From positions 372,001 to 436,000 of the forward strand of contig JAWUZG010000295.1 of the NCBI GenBank assembly GCA_036785705.1: 64,000 bases of DNA. Reading direction: 5' to 3'. Source of the stretch: Acanthornis magna. Its lineage: Eukaryota; Chordata; Aves; Passeriformes; Acanthizidae. This document shows, piece by piece, positions 1 to 13,044 of this stretch. The position numbers and the translations under genes are program-made. The number at the start of each line of letters is the position of its first letter. The first letter of the stretch is position 1. The notes beneath the pieces were generated by a model. The model had not been told where the DNA came from. It was given only the letters and a program-made list of their open reading frames with translations, and did no database searches.

Positions 1-605
1 TAAATGGTTTTGAGAACTTGCACTATTTTATTTTTTTGCTTTTTAACTTTGGTCCTGGGTTTCCCCATCTTGTTCTTAAATTCCACACTGTAGTATCTGA
101 CTTTGGTCTAGAAAGTGTGTGGTTATGATCAACCCGGGCATCAAGGGCTATGGTAGCGAATTTTTGGTCTCTAATGGGTCTACCCAGTTGTTTTCCTGTC
201 TGGAAGAAGAAAACATCACAGTTAAATATCCTGCATGACACTGAAGCAAAGAGCTAAAAAGAAATGAAGAGAGCTATCCCCAGCTGCTCAATGAATTTGC
301 ATACAAAGGTTTATACATTTTCCCTCTTCAGCAGGTCTAGAGTCAGCTAGAAAGAAAAGTAAACCTAATTAAAAACACCCTTTTTTCCAGGGCTGCTCTC
401 TGGCAGAGTTTCCTTGAGACACAGGAAATTGTGCTCTCATCAGCTGGGCTCCAAAACCAGACAAAATCGGTCTTCAGGACAAACCTGTCAGCATGAGAAC
501 TGCTGAAAGTTTCTGGTTTTCTGTGTTGGTAGAACACCACCTTTTAGAGGGCCACTCACCTTTGTGTGACTACAACAGAAATGTCAAACAGGCCCCTATT
601 CTCCT

Positions 606-716
606 AAAAAACAAACAAACAAAAAACCACACAAAAAATCCAAACAAACAAGCAAACAAACAAAAACAACAACAAACAAGCAAACAAACAAAAAAACCCA
701 AAGCAAAAAATAAAAC
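606..716. repeat. A/C-only low-complexity tract (CAAA-type)
   Basis: About 110 bases are made almost entirely of A and C, as irregular runs of CAAA, CAAAA and CAACAA. The same character recurs at 21616-21768 and 40999-41380, and in complementary form (G/T) at 2105-2232. It produces the lysine/asparagine/glutamine-rich false reading frame through this region. It is not a perfect microsatellite, because unit lengths vary between 3 and 6. Confidence 0.85.
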
Positions 717-1723
717 ACCAAACTGTCACAGTGGAATTCTTACAACGGAAAGGATTGTTCTCACATTTCAGATTATGACTGCTCACTTCCCTGGAGGCCA
801 GACAGAAAAACTCAAGGTTTCTTCATCTCCCTGTCTGAGTGGCTGGCAGGGCAGCTGCCTGAAGCACCAGTTGGAGTTGAGTTCTGTGTGTCACTGTTGA
901 TGTTTTGGGAGCAATGCTGGACTTGGCAGGGGCTGTGCTTCAGCTTTTGTTCATGTCATGGCTTTGCACACTGAAGCCATTCACAGAATGACTTCATACT
1001 CGCATCCAAAGGAGAAGGGCATACTCACTTGGATATCAGAAGGATACTCACTTGTGTCTCTTCGACTTTGAAATGTGCCACTAGTGTGTACACGTGCAAC
1101 ATTTTCTCCTGTTACAGTTCTGTTGAAGGGTTTGATCTCATCTCGGACCTCTTTGGCTGAGAGAAAGGTCCCCTCTGTGCCCCTTTTCTGACTGTATGAA
1201 GGGAAGGTGGCTGGCAGCATGCCTTCTGCATTTACTGCTAGGACAGAATCTCCCCTGGTGCCAGCACACATCCCTCCTGTGAGCTCCATATGGCACCACA
1301 TCTCAAAGGAACACTTAGAGGTCAGCAGCATATCTTTTACCTTGGAGCTTACCTTTATTGTTACAGTCCCATCCTGACACCTTCTGGGCAGGAGCCTTTG
1401 TGTGGGTATGAACTCAGCAGCCTGAGTTGTCAGTTCCCCTGTAAAATCCCTCAGCTACAGGAGGGGTGAGAGGGAATATGTTTAGAGAAGAAATTTGCCA
1501 TATTTGCATGATGTTAGTAACCCAAACAGCTACGCAGGAGTCATTCTACTTAATTTCAGAAAAACAAAAATCTCCATCCTGTGTGTCATCAAATATTTCA
1601 CAGAAATTGATAAAGAATAATTTAACTAAGAAACACTGTCAGTGCAGCTGAAATTTGAAATTCTGAACTTGTGAGATGTGGTGGTTCATAACATTGTGGT
1701 CTTATTCTCACCAATGTGCCCAG

Positions 1724-1765
1724 GCACACACACATACACACACACACAAATATACACACACAAAT
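1724..1765. repeat. Interrupted (CA)n microsatellite
   Basis: An array of CACACA with AT interruptions (CACATACACACA and AAATATACACACA), about 42 bases long. It is a simple dinucleotide repeat with no associated gene signal. Confidence 0.9.
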
Positions 1766-2104
1766 CCACCCATGTCCACATGTGCTCAAAATTGCCTGGA
1801 ATAAGACGTATTTACAGAAAATACTTGCCTGTAGGGTTGTTGTGGTAGGATTCACACCCCATACTTTATACCTGAGAGTGGGCTGTTTACAACCTTTGCT
1901 AAACATAACAGCATTTTAAGGAAGGAGTTTGCAGGAACATTTGGCTTTCCATCCCCCAGTGGATCGCACTTTGACCCTTTTTTGAACATTTCTCATATAT
2001 GGCACAATTGCTAAAATCCCAGTTGTTTCCTATTTACTTGATTGTAGAAGTTTGTTATGTACATATGTTTTTTGATTCAGATGGCATGATAAGGGCTGGT
2101 TTAA

Positions 2105-2232
2105 ATAACGGTTTGTTTGTTTTGTTTTTTGGTGCGGGGGTTTTTTTGTTGTTTGTTTTGGGGGGTTTTTTGTTGTTGGGGGGGTTGGGGGTTTTTTTTG
2201 TTTGTTTGTTAGTTTGGTTTTTTTCTTGTTAA
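2105..2232. repeat. G/T-only low-complexity tract with long G runs
   Basis: About 125 bases are nearly all G and T. G runs of 5 to 7 lie at 2136-2140, 2160-2165, 2178-2184 and 2187-2191, separated by T-rich spacers. The plus strand could in principle form a long-loop G-quadruplex. It is the strand complement in character of the A/C tracts elsewhere in the window. Confidence 0.8.
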
Positions 2233-5200
2233 TAGAAATTATCTCCTTTAAGGAGTTTTATGGCTAACAGCAATGTCACCTTTGTTTAGCGTATTTGGGG
2301 GGCTCATTCCTTGTTCAGATGCCTAGAAGGCCTCAGCACAGAAAAAATGTTGCCTAATCTTTAACATAACTCAGAAGTCTTGCTGAGAAGTTGAAACAGG
2401 ATTAGAAAACTCAGTGTCTGATCCTTTGAGGACTGCTGCTTCAAAGGAGCTATACAAAGCTGCACAAAAAAAAGGAGTGAATGAACAAGATTGAGCCCTT
2501 TGAAATATTTACTGTTCAATGAATTTGGAGAGGAAGGCAGAATATGATGAGGCCTTCCCACTCCTGAAAGGTGATAGTATCCTCTTGTTTTATTAATAGG
2601 AAAAGTATGATATTACTACTTTGACATTTCTTTTGTTTGGCAGAACCTGGAGACACTGATTTAAGTATTATACCATATATCTATACATACATATGCAAGT
2701 GGTAGAAAAAAGCTTAAAAGTTCCATTTATTACTCACTATTATCTTCTTTTTTTTCCCCCGGAGTACTTCCATTCCCTGTAAAACACATCCAGTAACTGG
2801 ATCAATAGCCATCATATATAAAACACTAATCATTAAGAATAATTCTTTTACATGGTTTACACTATCGCTCAATGTCCTGGTAGCAGTTCCTCTCAATTTC
2901 AAAGCAGTTGTCGAGCTTGAATTCTTGTTTTGGCTCTGCAACAGATGGAGATGTGCGTGTCCTGATGAAAATTCAGACTTGGAAGGGAACTGTTCCCCTA
3001 TCACACAGTGTGTACCAAGCCTGTGCCTGAATTTATTTACCCAGCCACTATTTGCAAACAATTATGTGTTTCTCTGGTTTCCTGCAGTTTCTCAGCTTCT
3101 TCTCTCAAATTTTTTTTTTTTTTTTTTGTTTTTTTGGAAACACAGGCTTCAGGTTTTTGTTGATAAACTTGAATGTTTTCATTTTATATTTCCTTATGCT
3201 CATCTTCTGAAAGCATCTTAAAAGATCACCTGATCCATAGAGTAAACTATAATTTCATTAAAATGGGTAGACTTCAGGTGACAATATGATCCATCGAGAT
3301 AATATCATCCAAAGGACACAGCACAGCACACCTTAGAAGCCTAGGGGCTCAGACTTTGTTATCCATGCGGTGTTGTGTTTATATGAGCTCCTAAATGCAA
3401 GGAAAACTTTTCAACCATAAACCAAACATAGCTTTTCATATTTTATTTGGCAACTTCATTGGCGAGTTGCTGTATGGAGCCAGTAAAACTCAACGTGGAG
3501 GAACAACTTTTGCCATCTCAGCTTGAGAATGAGGATCCCAGTAACCAGGCATATGCCCTTCCTGTGTGCATGGCATTGTGTTTTTAATTGCATTTAGTGC
3601 AAAGGTTAATAAGAGCTTGCTAATAGATTTAGGAAAAATAATTGTTGAAAACAAAACCCAGTCCCGAGTCAAAAGTTCATTGGTTTTGAGAGGATTGTAA
3701 AAATATTTCAGGGGAGGCCTTAAATTCTTCAGTGGATTGCTATTTATCTATGGTCATGCACATGCTAAATAATGATATTAAATAAATTACTCTCCTGTTG
3801 TGTTTTATAAGAGAGCAAAGCCTTCCAGCTATATAAACAACACTTTATTTTTCCAGCATTAGGGAATAAAATGGAGAGATGGCCTTGTGGGTTGACTATT
3901 TGAGGTTCATGACTGAACAGCAATTTCCAAAGCTAAGCCTAACTGTGATGATAAGTTATGCCTTTTGTAATGCTCCCTCATGCAAATTAAGGCATCTTTT
4001 GAGCAACCTGTGCACATTACATTTCATATTTGGTAAATCTTATGCATTTCCCATCATGTTGGAAGGAACTGCCAGTGTTTTAAAAAAGCAATTTATTTTG
4101 TTGTCTTTGAAGTAGCTGATGCATTAGTAACCCTGCCACCTTTGAAATTAAACAGGATTTTGTCTGCAGTTGGAACACTCTGAAGTGTTCTTCTATTTTT
4201 AAATCTCATATGCGTATTTGAAATGCCTTCAGCTCTCCTGCAGATGGGTTTTTTTAATGATTGCTGTTGTCTCTAAATGGGTCTTGGCATTTTTATTCAG
4301 TTTGTGATGAAGCAATTATTTTTGCTAATTGAATGTACAGGGAATGACTTGAGACAGAGAGCAAACAACATCACATAGTCATGGGTGCTTTAGAACTAAG
4401 GTCATCCAAAATACAGCATAGCAGCCTTTGTATTTCATCTTCTAACTCTCCCAATAGATGAGTAAATTTAATGTCTCTGACTCCAAGGCTTTATTACTTC
4501 CTCAAGTAGAAGAGAAATATTCACTTTACATGTGTACAGCTTGCAAAAGAAGTGTCCTAAGTGATGTTTGCCAAAGGACATTGGTGTTGGTACACTGCGT
4601 GTTATCATTAACTGCTCAAGTACTACACTGGTGAGTATAAATAACAGGAAGATAGATGTGCTGTCAGATTCTTCTGACTACCTGAGATATTTCGGCACAG
4701 AATCAGAGCAGTGGAAGGAGAGACAGCTTTGAGCCAGACCTGCAGGTCTCAGATGCTTGCAACAACAGTAGATATTTGTGCATGCTGGGAAGATAGAAAT
4801 GTTCCAGTAATTTCTCTCCCAGTCCCTTGCTGACTATAGCTTAGAGCAGTGTAAAAAGTACCTTACTGTCACTTCTTCAGTGTTGATCATCACCAAACAT
4901 GACAATAAATAAGTTTCAGGCTAAATCAGCCATCTAATTCCTTCAAACAGTCTTCAAAACATACTGCTTTCTACTGAACTGTATTGATAGGAAAAACTAA
5001 AGAAAGAAGGAAGCTTACTAAATGCACAGCAATTGAGCAGTGGGATAAGAATGCTTTGGGAGAGGATGAAGTTAACAAGAGAAAACTGAGCTACATTTTA
5101 GAAAGCTATTGCTCACTGAGAGCCCTGTTCAATGCACATCTGTTGCCAAGAAAGGAAATCAAACTAGGCTTACTGAGAGTGGCAAAATAAGTAATATTTG

Positions 5201-8091
5201 AAAATACCATATGGACAACATTAGTCACTTGGTCCTGGACAAGGTGAACTATGAGGTTAATCTAGTATGGCAAATCCCATTGATAATGTTGGCATGTGCT
5301 CCACAAAATTGGCTGCCCAGGGAACAAGGGAAACATTGTTTTTTTACTGTGTGACACAGGAGACCTAAAGCAGTCAAAAATCCAGTTACTGGAAGATAGT
5401 ACACACCAGACAGGAGGTATTTGCTAAAATTACACATGCTGGACATTGCTGCCCTAATTTCCCTGTATAATTGCTGAATTTGTATTGTAGCGTATGCATC
5501 ACTAAATTTCCTAAAACTGCGAAGCAATTTGATCAGCTCTGTTGAGGAGTTTTTATGTGTCAAACCTTGTAAAGTACTGATTGTGAAAGAACCATGAAAG
5601 AGAAAGCCACAGAATCCCTTTAAAATATGTCAAACAAATCAAGCAAGGACAAAAATCAGGTGACAGAAATTGCATTTCTTTTTGTGAACAGGAAAAAAGG
5701 AATTTTGCTGTAAGCTAGGCCATGCTTTTCCATCACTTAGCACCATTAATGCTGCACTAACATAGCCTAATCCTTTTTGTCAATGTATTTCTGTTAATTT
5801 GACAGCCTTTGGTAACATTCACATCTCTCTTGGGATGTTAATATATCCTGGGTTGAAGTGAATAGAGTGTGAAATCATGGTTTATAGCTCATTTTGAAAT
5901 TATTTTCTTCTTCAGAAGATTAGAGAAACCCATATGCATGGTTCAAACTCTCCCCTACCCATGTGATGGGGAATGGAATAAACAAATAAATATTGGTCAG
6001 CGTCCTTGCAGCACGCTGTTGCACTATGTCTGGCCTTGGGAGAGCTGTATTAATTCCACTGCAGTGCTCTGTCAGAGGAGTAATCCTCCACTCAGAGTCA
6101 GGTGAAGTTTCCCTAGAGCTGTGGCACAGTGGATCTGCCACCTACCTGTGGATGTTGGCGAGCTCCCAAATACTTTGGAGTTGAGTATGTGTGTCTAAGA
6201 GCCACTTTGAAAACATCAGGGCTAAAGATGTGGACAAGTCATTGTGCTTTTAAATAAGACATTATGGTCAGTGGTTTTTTTGTCTTCCATGTGATAATCA
6301 TGGTCTTGTTAGATTTCCACATTCCCATGGGAATGAAGTTAGGATGTGCACAGAAATACTGCCGTTCATTTTGTATTCTTTCCAGTGCGCTTTTTATCTA
6401 CACATCATGGAGCAGAAAATGAGAGGCTTGCACTCCCCTAATTCTCACAGGGGATCATTAGGATTCCCCACTGTTGTCTAATCATGTGCTGTCCCATTGA
6501 TGTGTAGTCAATTGCTGGGTAATTGTGTTTTGTGGAGTAGATCTCGCTTGAGTAAAGCAGTGTGTTGGCTTTAGTTCCGGGAAACTGGTATGGATTTTTA
6601 AGCTCTTAAATGAACAACAGATCATTCTGTGCTCCACAATGTATAAGCACAAAGTATGGAGGGAATAAGTAATGGAGAAAGGAACATTTAAAATTTATGT
6701 TTGCAGGTGGACTTGTGTGTGGAAGAAGTATCTCACATGCATGGCAAATCAGCTTATTTTTAATTTTTGAAATGCTGGAAGGAGTTTGTGAATAAGACTG
6801 CCAGTGGGGCTGCCTTAGCCACTGGAATATGCCTGTCATAACACACTGGGTTGAAGTTCCTGCTGTGAACTGGGGAGCTGTGAGGCCTGAGCAACACCAG
6901 GGAGAGTAAATGAGTGGTGTGGAGGAAAAAAGTTGTCTTCAAACTCTTTTTTTATTGTGTGCTCCTCATGCTCTGAGCTGCAGTCGTTAGCCCACTGTGG
7001 GTGAATGGAGTAGAGTTCCAGCTGAAGCCGTGCTGTGTACCCAAGCTTCTTTGGTCTGGATAATATTGCTGAGTGTTTTCTGCAAGTTGAGGGAATGCAG
7101 GGCCCCGCAGTCTAATATTCAGGTATATATTAGGAAAAGAATCCCTTGGCACCAGGGCAGTTATGGCGAGCCCCATGATGTCTCATGGGCATAGGCCATT
7201 ATTTATGAAACAAAACTTATAAAACAAAATCTCTTCCCCACAAAGTTATAGATGGGCAGGGTGGAGGGAAAACTGACTCCTTTCACAGAAGTACCAAATT
7301 CACTGAATTCACCACATCAACTTCATTTTGTACGGTCTAGCTGGTTGGCCCAGAAAGTGCTTCTGTCTTTGAGGGTTTCTGCAGGTGGGGGTCGTGCCTG
7401 TCCCAGGCAGCCAGTGGGGTCATCTGCTGGGGGGGACACTTTGGGCTGTCTGGCCTGGCTTGGCTTTTGCTTTGTTGCCACCTCTGTGGGGTACACTAGG
7501 CTATTTTCAAGCTAGTGGTATTATTAGGCTAAATGACTTTAAACCAGGAACCTTCATGAGTGTGTGGGTGCTGCAGGGCAGTGTTGATCAGCCTCGGTGT
7601 GAAACTGAGAGCAGCAGCACAGGAAAGGTTACTTAATGTTATTTTATGGCAGCACATACGTTTTGCAAATGGCTGTTTTGAAGGTCAGCCTTTTGCACGT
7701 GCTGCTTTTCCCAGTTCCCTGTCTGCCTTCAGCTCACAGCCAGGCTGGCCATGGTTATTACCTTACAGTCATTTTTTGAGTTGCATTTGAGATGAAGATA
7801 AGAGGTAGGGCAGATTATCGGTGATAGCTGATGAGGTTGTTATGATGAGACATTAGCTAGGGATGGGAGAAAAGGGAGAAAATAATAATGTGTTCGCTTT
7901 CCTGTGTGATAATGGTGTGGCAGTTTCTGTGCACATACAACGCCAGTAACTCCGTGTGTTGAGAACCACGAACAGAAGGTTATAAAGGCTGCAGAGCAGT
8001 TCCAGCTGCTGTTTTATGCAGATGCACCACAGTATGAAATGATGAAATTTGCTTGTAGCAAGTTTTGCTTCCTCTTATTTTATTACATTTT

Positions 8092-8163
8092 GTATACTTT
8101 TTATACTGTATTTTGTATACTTTTTATACCGTATTTTGTATACTTTTTTATACCGTATTTTGT
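8092..8163. repeat. Three-copy 23-bp minisatellite, left arm only
   Basis: Three tandem copies of a 23-24 bp AT-rich unit begin with GTATACTTTTTATAC and end with GTATTTT. At the paired place in the right arm (about 61837-61856) only a partial single copy remains. This accounts for about 60 bases of the length difference between the arms. The first unit has CTG and the later two CCG at the same place, so the copies are not identical. Confidence 0.9.
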
Positions 8164-11039
8164 GTTCTATCATAAAACTCCATTTTCACTGACCCATAGA
8201 TTTTTTTAATATGCACCAGCTCTCTCAGACAAGGCAGACGCAATTTTTCTTAACATATTTTTCAGCAAGACCAAGGAAAAAGAGTGAATTATGATGAATT
8301 TTGTATAAAAAGGTACATCAGAAAATAATCTGAATTAAGACTAAATGCTTGGGTTTATATTTTTCTTATTTTTCTTTCTTATTTAACTGCTCTATCCTTT
8401 TTCCCTAGTCCTTGTCTAAAGATTGAAAAATTCATAGTAAAAGAAGTATGTGATCACAATCCGATCTTTACTGTGCAGACAAATGCAGAATTCCTTCAGT
8501 TTAATGACTCCACTGATTAAAAAACTCATAGGAAAGACTGGGAGGAACTGTAAAAGTTCAGTAAAATTAAGAAGTCCTGGGGGTTTTTGTTTTGTTTTGT
8601 GAATATAATTACCAAATAAGCAGGTCCCAAGAAAATGTTGAGCTGAAACCAAATCCTTAATTTGGCCATTGAAGTTGAATTCATAATTCCTCAGTGAAGT
8701 TATTTTTACTGCTTAAGGTAAAGAAGTTCTAAATATTACTGTAACATCACCAATTGTTAAACATGGAGGTAAAAGCTGAGTATTTATGCTTTATGAGAAG
8801 GTAGAGGAGTGGTACAAGACATCATGACTATCGTTATATTTTTATTCCTTGACAGACAGCTACTAACACCTTGTACTATAAAATATGGGCATATATGCCA
8901 AATAACATTGGTTACACATTGTTCTTTGTGGCATTTTCAACACATCCGCTAAGTCTCTGTTCTACTCACCACTCTCTTATTGCCTGCAGAGAGCTTTGCC
9001 AATACTTGATGAGTCATCACATGATTTCTGGATTTAAGGAAAATAAATGCTCATTTGATATGAACAGGGCTGATGCCACTAAGAGGACTTTGGGGTTTGC
9101 AGGTTTATCACAAGTTGCATGTGTGTTACCTTCACAATAAGGCTTTAGGTGTTAGAAGGATAAAGAATGCAGTCTATTACTACCTCTTAACAGATATCAG
9201 GACTATCCTGTTCACAGGGATGGATGTGTACTTGAGGCAGCCACCATGCTAATTACCACTTCCTCAACTTGGGAATCCCAGTTTGTTCATCAAACATGAA
9301 ATATCAAAGTCAACAACAGTCTGGCATTTAGTATTTTCATATTCACATCTTCACTGTTACTGGTATGTTTTTTTAAGTCATATTTTACGCATCCAGTTGC
9401 AAACACGAGTTGGTTTTCAGTGTAAGGACAGCTGGTAAGGGCAGATTGGGAATGCAGGAAAACAAGAATGAATTGCCCAGGCCTATCAGTTGTGCAGCAG
9501 AGGGATATAGGAATTGAAATGTCAGTGTTTTGGAGAGGGGGTGATCAATGTGAATTTGAAGCTTGTTTCTGCCTCACTTCAAGTGACAAAATATTCCTGA
9601 CATCAGCTTTAGGAAAGAGACTTATATTACCTGTGAATTGGTTAGGGACTGCCTTGCAAGGAGAACTTTGTATATATTATCAATTGCAGTATTTTTGAAA
9701 CAAACACAACCAAGACTCATAATTTCACAGCAAGGACAAGAAAACAGAAATCTCAGTGGCAGGCTCACACTGAAGGAAAGGAACTAAAAGGTACCAAGCC
9801 TACCTCACTCCAAAGATAAAGGTTATAAGAGCAGCTCTTATACACCTCAGTGCAGAAGCTTGCATCCACTAAATGGCCATCTGCTGAGTAGAAAAAATAA
9901 ATGGAAGTGTGAAGGGTTTTTCTTGGCATAGTATAATGTCAGATACCCATATCTGCAATTTAAGATTATACTACACTGGGAAGTAAAGCAAAAATAACCC
10001 TAAAAAATCTCCAGCCTTTTCCAGCTGATTGTTGCCTAGGATAATTCAATTACATATTATACATGTAGAATGAATTATTTAAAAATCCAGTATTAAAAGA
10101 ATTAAAAAGCAGCAATTCTTTTATTTCCCTGCTAAATGTAACCACCAAGACTTTGTCCTTCTGTAAGTAAAATCAGAAATATCTAAACTTTTGCCAGGGT
10201 GTGTGTCCTGTTGGATCTATATATTCACTAGAAACACAAGGGTGCTAGGGTAGGAATCACCAACCTGTTCTATGCATATCATTGAATATTCCTTGTAGAT
10301 GATAGCTGTGAGTCTTTTGTGAGTTGCTGTGCCCATCAGTACCACTGGATCCTCTAGGGCTTGTGCTCAGGCTGGAGAGATGTCCTGAAACACCTTGTGC
10401 ACAGCCATGGATAAAGGCCCAAATATAGATTTGCACATAGAGTGCAAATCTCAAAAGCAGGGCAGAAACACAACCATGTATAAAGATTTGATTTTATCAG
10501 TAACCTGGCAAGCAGAGTCTAGAAAAAGAAAGAGGCCTCTGTTCAGCATATTGCCAGCTTTTCTGTTGTGTCCTAAATTTTTTGTACCAGTAACATTTCT
10601 CAAGGTGTTGGTAGGAATTTCTGCATGAGCAAGGCTGCAAGATATGGTTCTACTAATGCCAATATCTTTTGAGGTGTATGGCTGCTCCATTCGGTGGGGA
10701 TTTGTACTGATGGGTCGCTCTCTAGAAGCCAGCTGAAATATGTACCCATATGAATTTATGTTGGTTGTAAAATTACATGACAGAAGTGCAGTATTTCCTG
10801 CGAATTATTGCTGTATGCCTTCCTAAGTCTCTTATCTTACATTACATTTCCTAAACTCAGGGCTAAAATGCTGTACTTTTTAGGTATGTATTTCAAAGGT
10901 CAGCATGGAGTTATATCTCAATTCATATATAAGAAAGAAAAATAATAATTGCAAGGAAGTGTTGCTATTCATTGGCTTTTCCATCAATCTCCTTCTTGTT
11001 TTTACTTCATTTGCAGCATATGATTTCAGGGCATGAAGC

Positions 11040-11240
11040 CAAAGTGGATTTTTGCGTCAGCTAGTCTCATTTGCATATAGCGACTCCTTAATTATCACTT
11101 AGCTTCTTCTTTGTTATGCTCTGTGCTCCTTAATTTATAAGGATTGCTTTCAGTAAGACAGTTAAACTCAATATAAATGTGCTTTGAGATTAATACCTTG
11201 CCTGTTAATTTGTTCCCAGCTTCTCATCTTCATGGTTAAA
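11040..11240. promoter_or_regulatory. Possible regulatory segment with POU octamer and homeobox-core motifs (left arm)
   Basis: An ATTTGCAT octamer lies at 11069-11076, followed within 170 bases by several TTAATT/ATTA cores and a TTATCA element. This mixture is common in vertebrate conserved non-coding elements bound by POU and homeodomain factors. The right-arm partner (58756-58956) has ACTTGCAT in place of the octamer, at 58920-58927. The regulatory role is inference from motif content only. Confidence 0.2.
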
Positions 11241-12751
11241 AATATACATCAGGTAGGAATCTGAATACACTTAGTTTTGGCTTTTAGCTGACTGTTCTTG
11301 CTGCCTACCAAGAGTGTTAAGCCATAACAGACATCTGGCTATATATAGAAAGGAAAAAACTGTAAGTATTATTTGAATGCTAAGTGTACTTCAGGATTTT
11401 TAAGACATCTCACTATAAGCCTTATTAGTCTTTTATGTTCTTGCATTTCCGGGCTGGTATGACCTGAACAGAGAGAATGCGATTGTCATTTCCCTTCTGC
11501 TAGGGGTGAATATAATTTATTTTTCTTATTATTATTGGACTCTCTTAACAGGAATTAAGGCTCATTGCTTTAAAGACACATGTGTTTAATAACAGGGATT
11601 TGATGTGTGCTGATCTCAGTGCCCATATGAAGTCTCCTGCAGATCAGAAGCAGTGCACAGCTGCAGATATTTGTGCACATGAAGTGCCTTAGAGGACCAC
11701 TGCCTAACTGCATGCATTTTACATGCTTTTCTTCTGATATGGATCTAAAGCTGCCAACAACAGCATGGGAGCAGCAAAAATTAAAAGGAAAGGAAGGAAT
11801 GTTTCCAATAAAATTTGCCTCCCTTGCATAGTCTAAGTGACAGCAAGCATTCCAGCTTTGAGGGCTTCCAGTTGGCATTGTATGAAAATATATTTCAAAG
11901 TGGGGAGAAAATATGAATATAAAGAGGGGGAAGAATGGACTGCGGCACCACTGGGCTTCATTCAAATTCACAGCCAAGGCTGTGGAGAGGGAAGTGATGA
12001 CAACTTTGGAGTTATATGTGCGTAAGAGCAAAGTTTCCCACATGTGTTCTCATCAGTATCACAGTTTGGGGTGCTTGGTAATGGAGGTTTGGGCTTCAGC
12101 CAGTAGGGAGGCAAGGGCAACCACAAAGTTCAGATCTGGATCCAAATGCCTGCGTGTTTGGGAGTAGTTATCCCTCTGGTTCGAGATTTTACTCATCTTA
12201 GCCATGCACAAAAATAAGTAACAAACATGAAAAAAGATGATTTTCAAGTTGGAGCTGTAATACCTTAAGTATTTAAGCCCTTTAGCAGTTTTGATTAACC
12301 AGGGGATTACATGAGATTTGTGTGCCATTTACTTTATTTCATTTTAGCAAATTTATATATGACAAATACTTTGTCATTTGTACTGCAGAGCAATCTTAAA
12401 TGAGCCCGAAATGAGGTCTGGTGTAAATACCACTTGTGCCTCCATATTAGATCTTGTGCTTTAGGGAGCACTTGGTTATCTGCAGGAGAGAGAGTGAGCT
12501 CCTACCATACTCTAAAACCAGCTCTTCAGCTGTACTAAGGGAGAAGAGATGGAGGCCACTGTGCTGGCAGTGACGTGGCAACCACTTGCCAATGTCACAA
12601 AGCCATGGGCAGAAATGGCTGCTGTGAGTTGCACTTGCTGTAGAACATTGCTGCATTTTGCTAAATATCCTCATTTTCTGCTTGAAAGATCTGATTTTTT
12701 CCCCATTTCGGGGGACTCTGCTTCTACAAGCATAAATGTGGACATTTTGTG

Positions 12752-12823
12752 CTTCTACTTATTCTACGCCCTGCAATTAGGTCATCTTCCTGACCTAATT
12801 GCATGGGGTAGAATATACAGAAG
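12752..12823. other. 72-nt imperfect hairpin (left arm copy)
   Basis: Two 33-base arms (12752-12784 and 12791-12823) are reverse complements at about 28 of 33 positions and are separated by a 6-base loop (TCTTCC). The inner 13 bases next to the loop pair perfectly (TGCAATTAGGTCA with TGACCTAATTGCA). The overall size is that of a pre-miRNA stem, but no miRNA family is recognised. It could equally be the remnant of a small inverted-repeat transposon. It recurs in the right arm at 57174-57245. Confidence 0.6.
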
Positions 12824-12980
12824 ATGCTGGAGAGTGCATAATTTATTTGGAGTTGAGGAGATGGCTTCAGTTGCCGGAGTTGGCACAGCAGCAGCCTACA
12901 ACCATTGCTCTTGCACTTCTGTTGTGGCAGGAGCTCCTTGGTTCTTGGAGGTGCTAGAAAATCCCTGCTTCTTGTAAGAA

Positions 12981-13044
12981 GAATTCTTTGCTACAATTTC
13001 ACCCCCTGAATTCTTTGCTACAATTTCACCCTCTGAAACCCCCT
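12981..13044. repeat. Short tandem repeats: two 27-bp units then 10-bp units (left arm)
   Basis: A 27-bp unit starting GAATTCTTTGCTAC occurs twice (12981-13007 and 13008-13034). It is followed by a GAAACCCCCT-type 10-bp unit. The right-arm copy (about 56939-57014) carries an additional 10-bp unit (TTTCAGGGGG), which explains the 10-base step in the pairing of the arms. Confidence 0.8.

Larger units (their letters stand above)
1..5940. other. Left flank outside the visible inverted repeat, non-coding
   Basis: This stretch is AT-rich, with stop codons frequent in every frame. The longest open frames (about 135 codons at 493-900 and 116 codons at 981-1331 on the minus strand) are low-complexity or featureless and match no family I recognise. 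It holds an A/C-only tract, a CA microsatellite and a G/T tract, listed separately. I see no exon, RNA gene or identifiable transposon in the remainder. Its partner, if the inverted repeat continues outward, would lie beyond base 64000, so it may also be part of the left arm. That cannot be decided from this window. Confidence 0.7.

Noticed and set aside
11570..12043. 157-codon minus-strand frame kept open in both arms
   Set aside because: It has several replacements between arms, no domain, and overlapping frames on the opposite strand. Survival of the frame is expected at this low divergence.
12549..12977. 142-codon frame kept open in both arms (right arm 57020-57448)
   Set aside because: About four replacement and at least two silent changes in 429 bases is what neutral divergence predicts. 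There is no family match, and the hairpin at 12752-12823 lies inside it.
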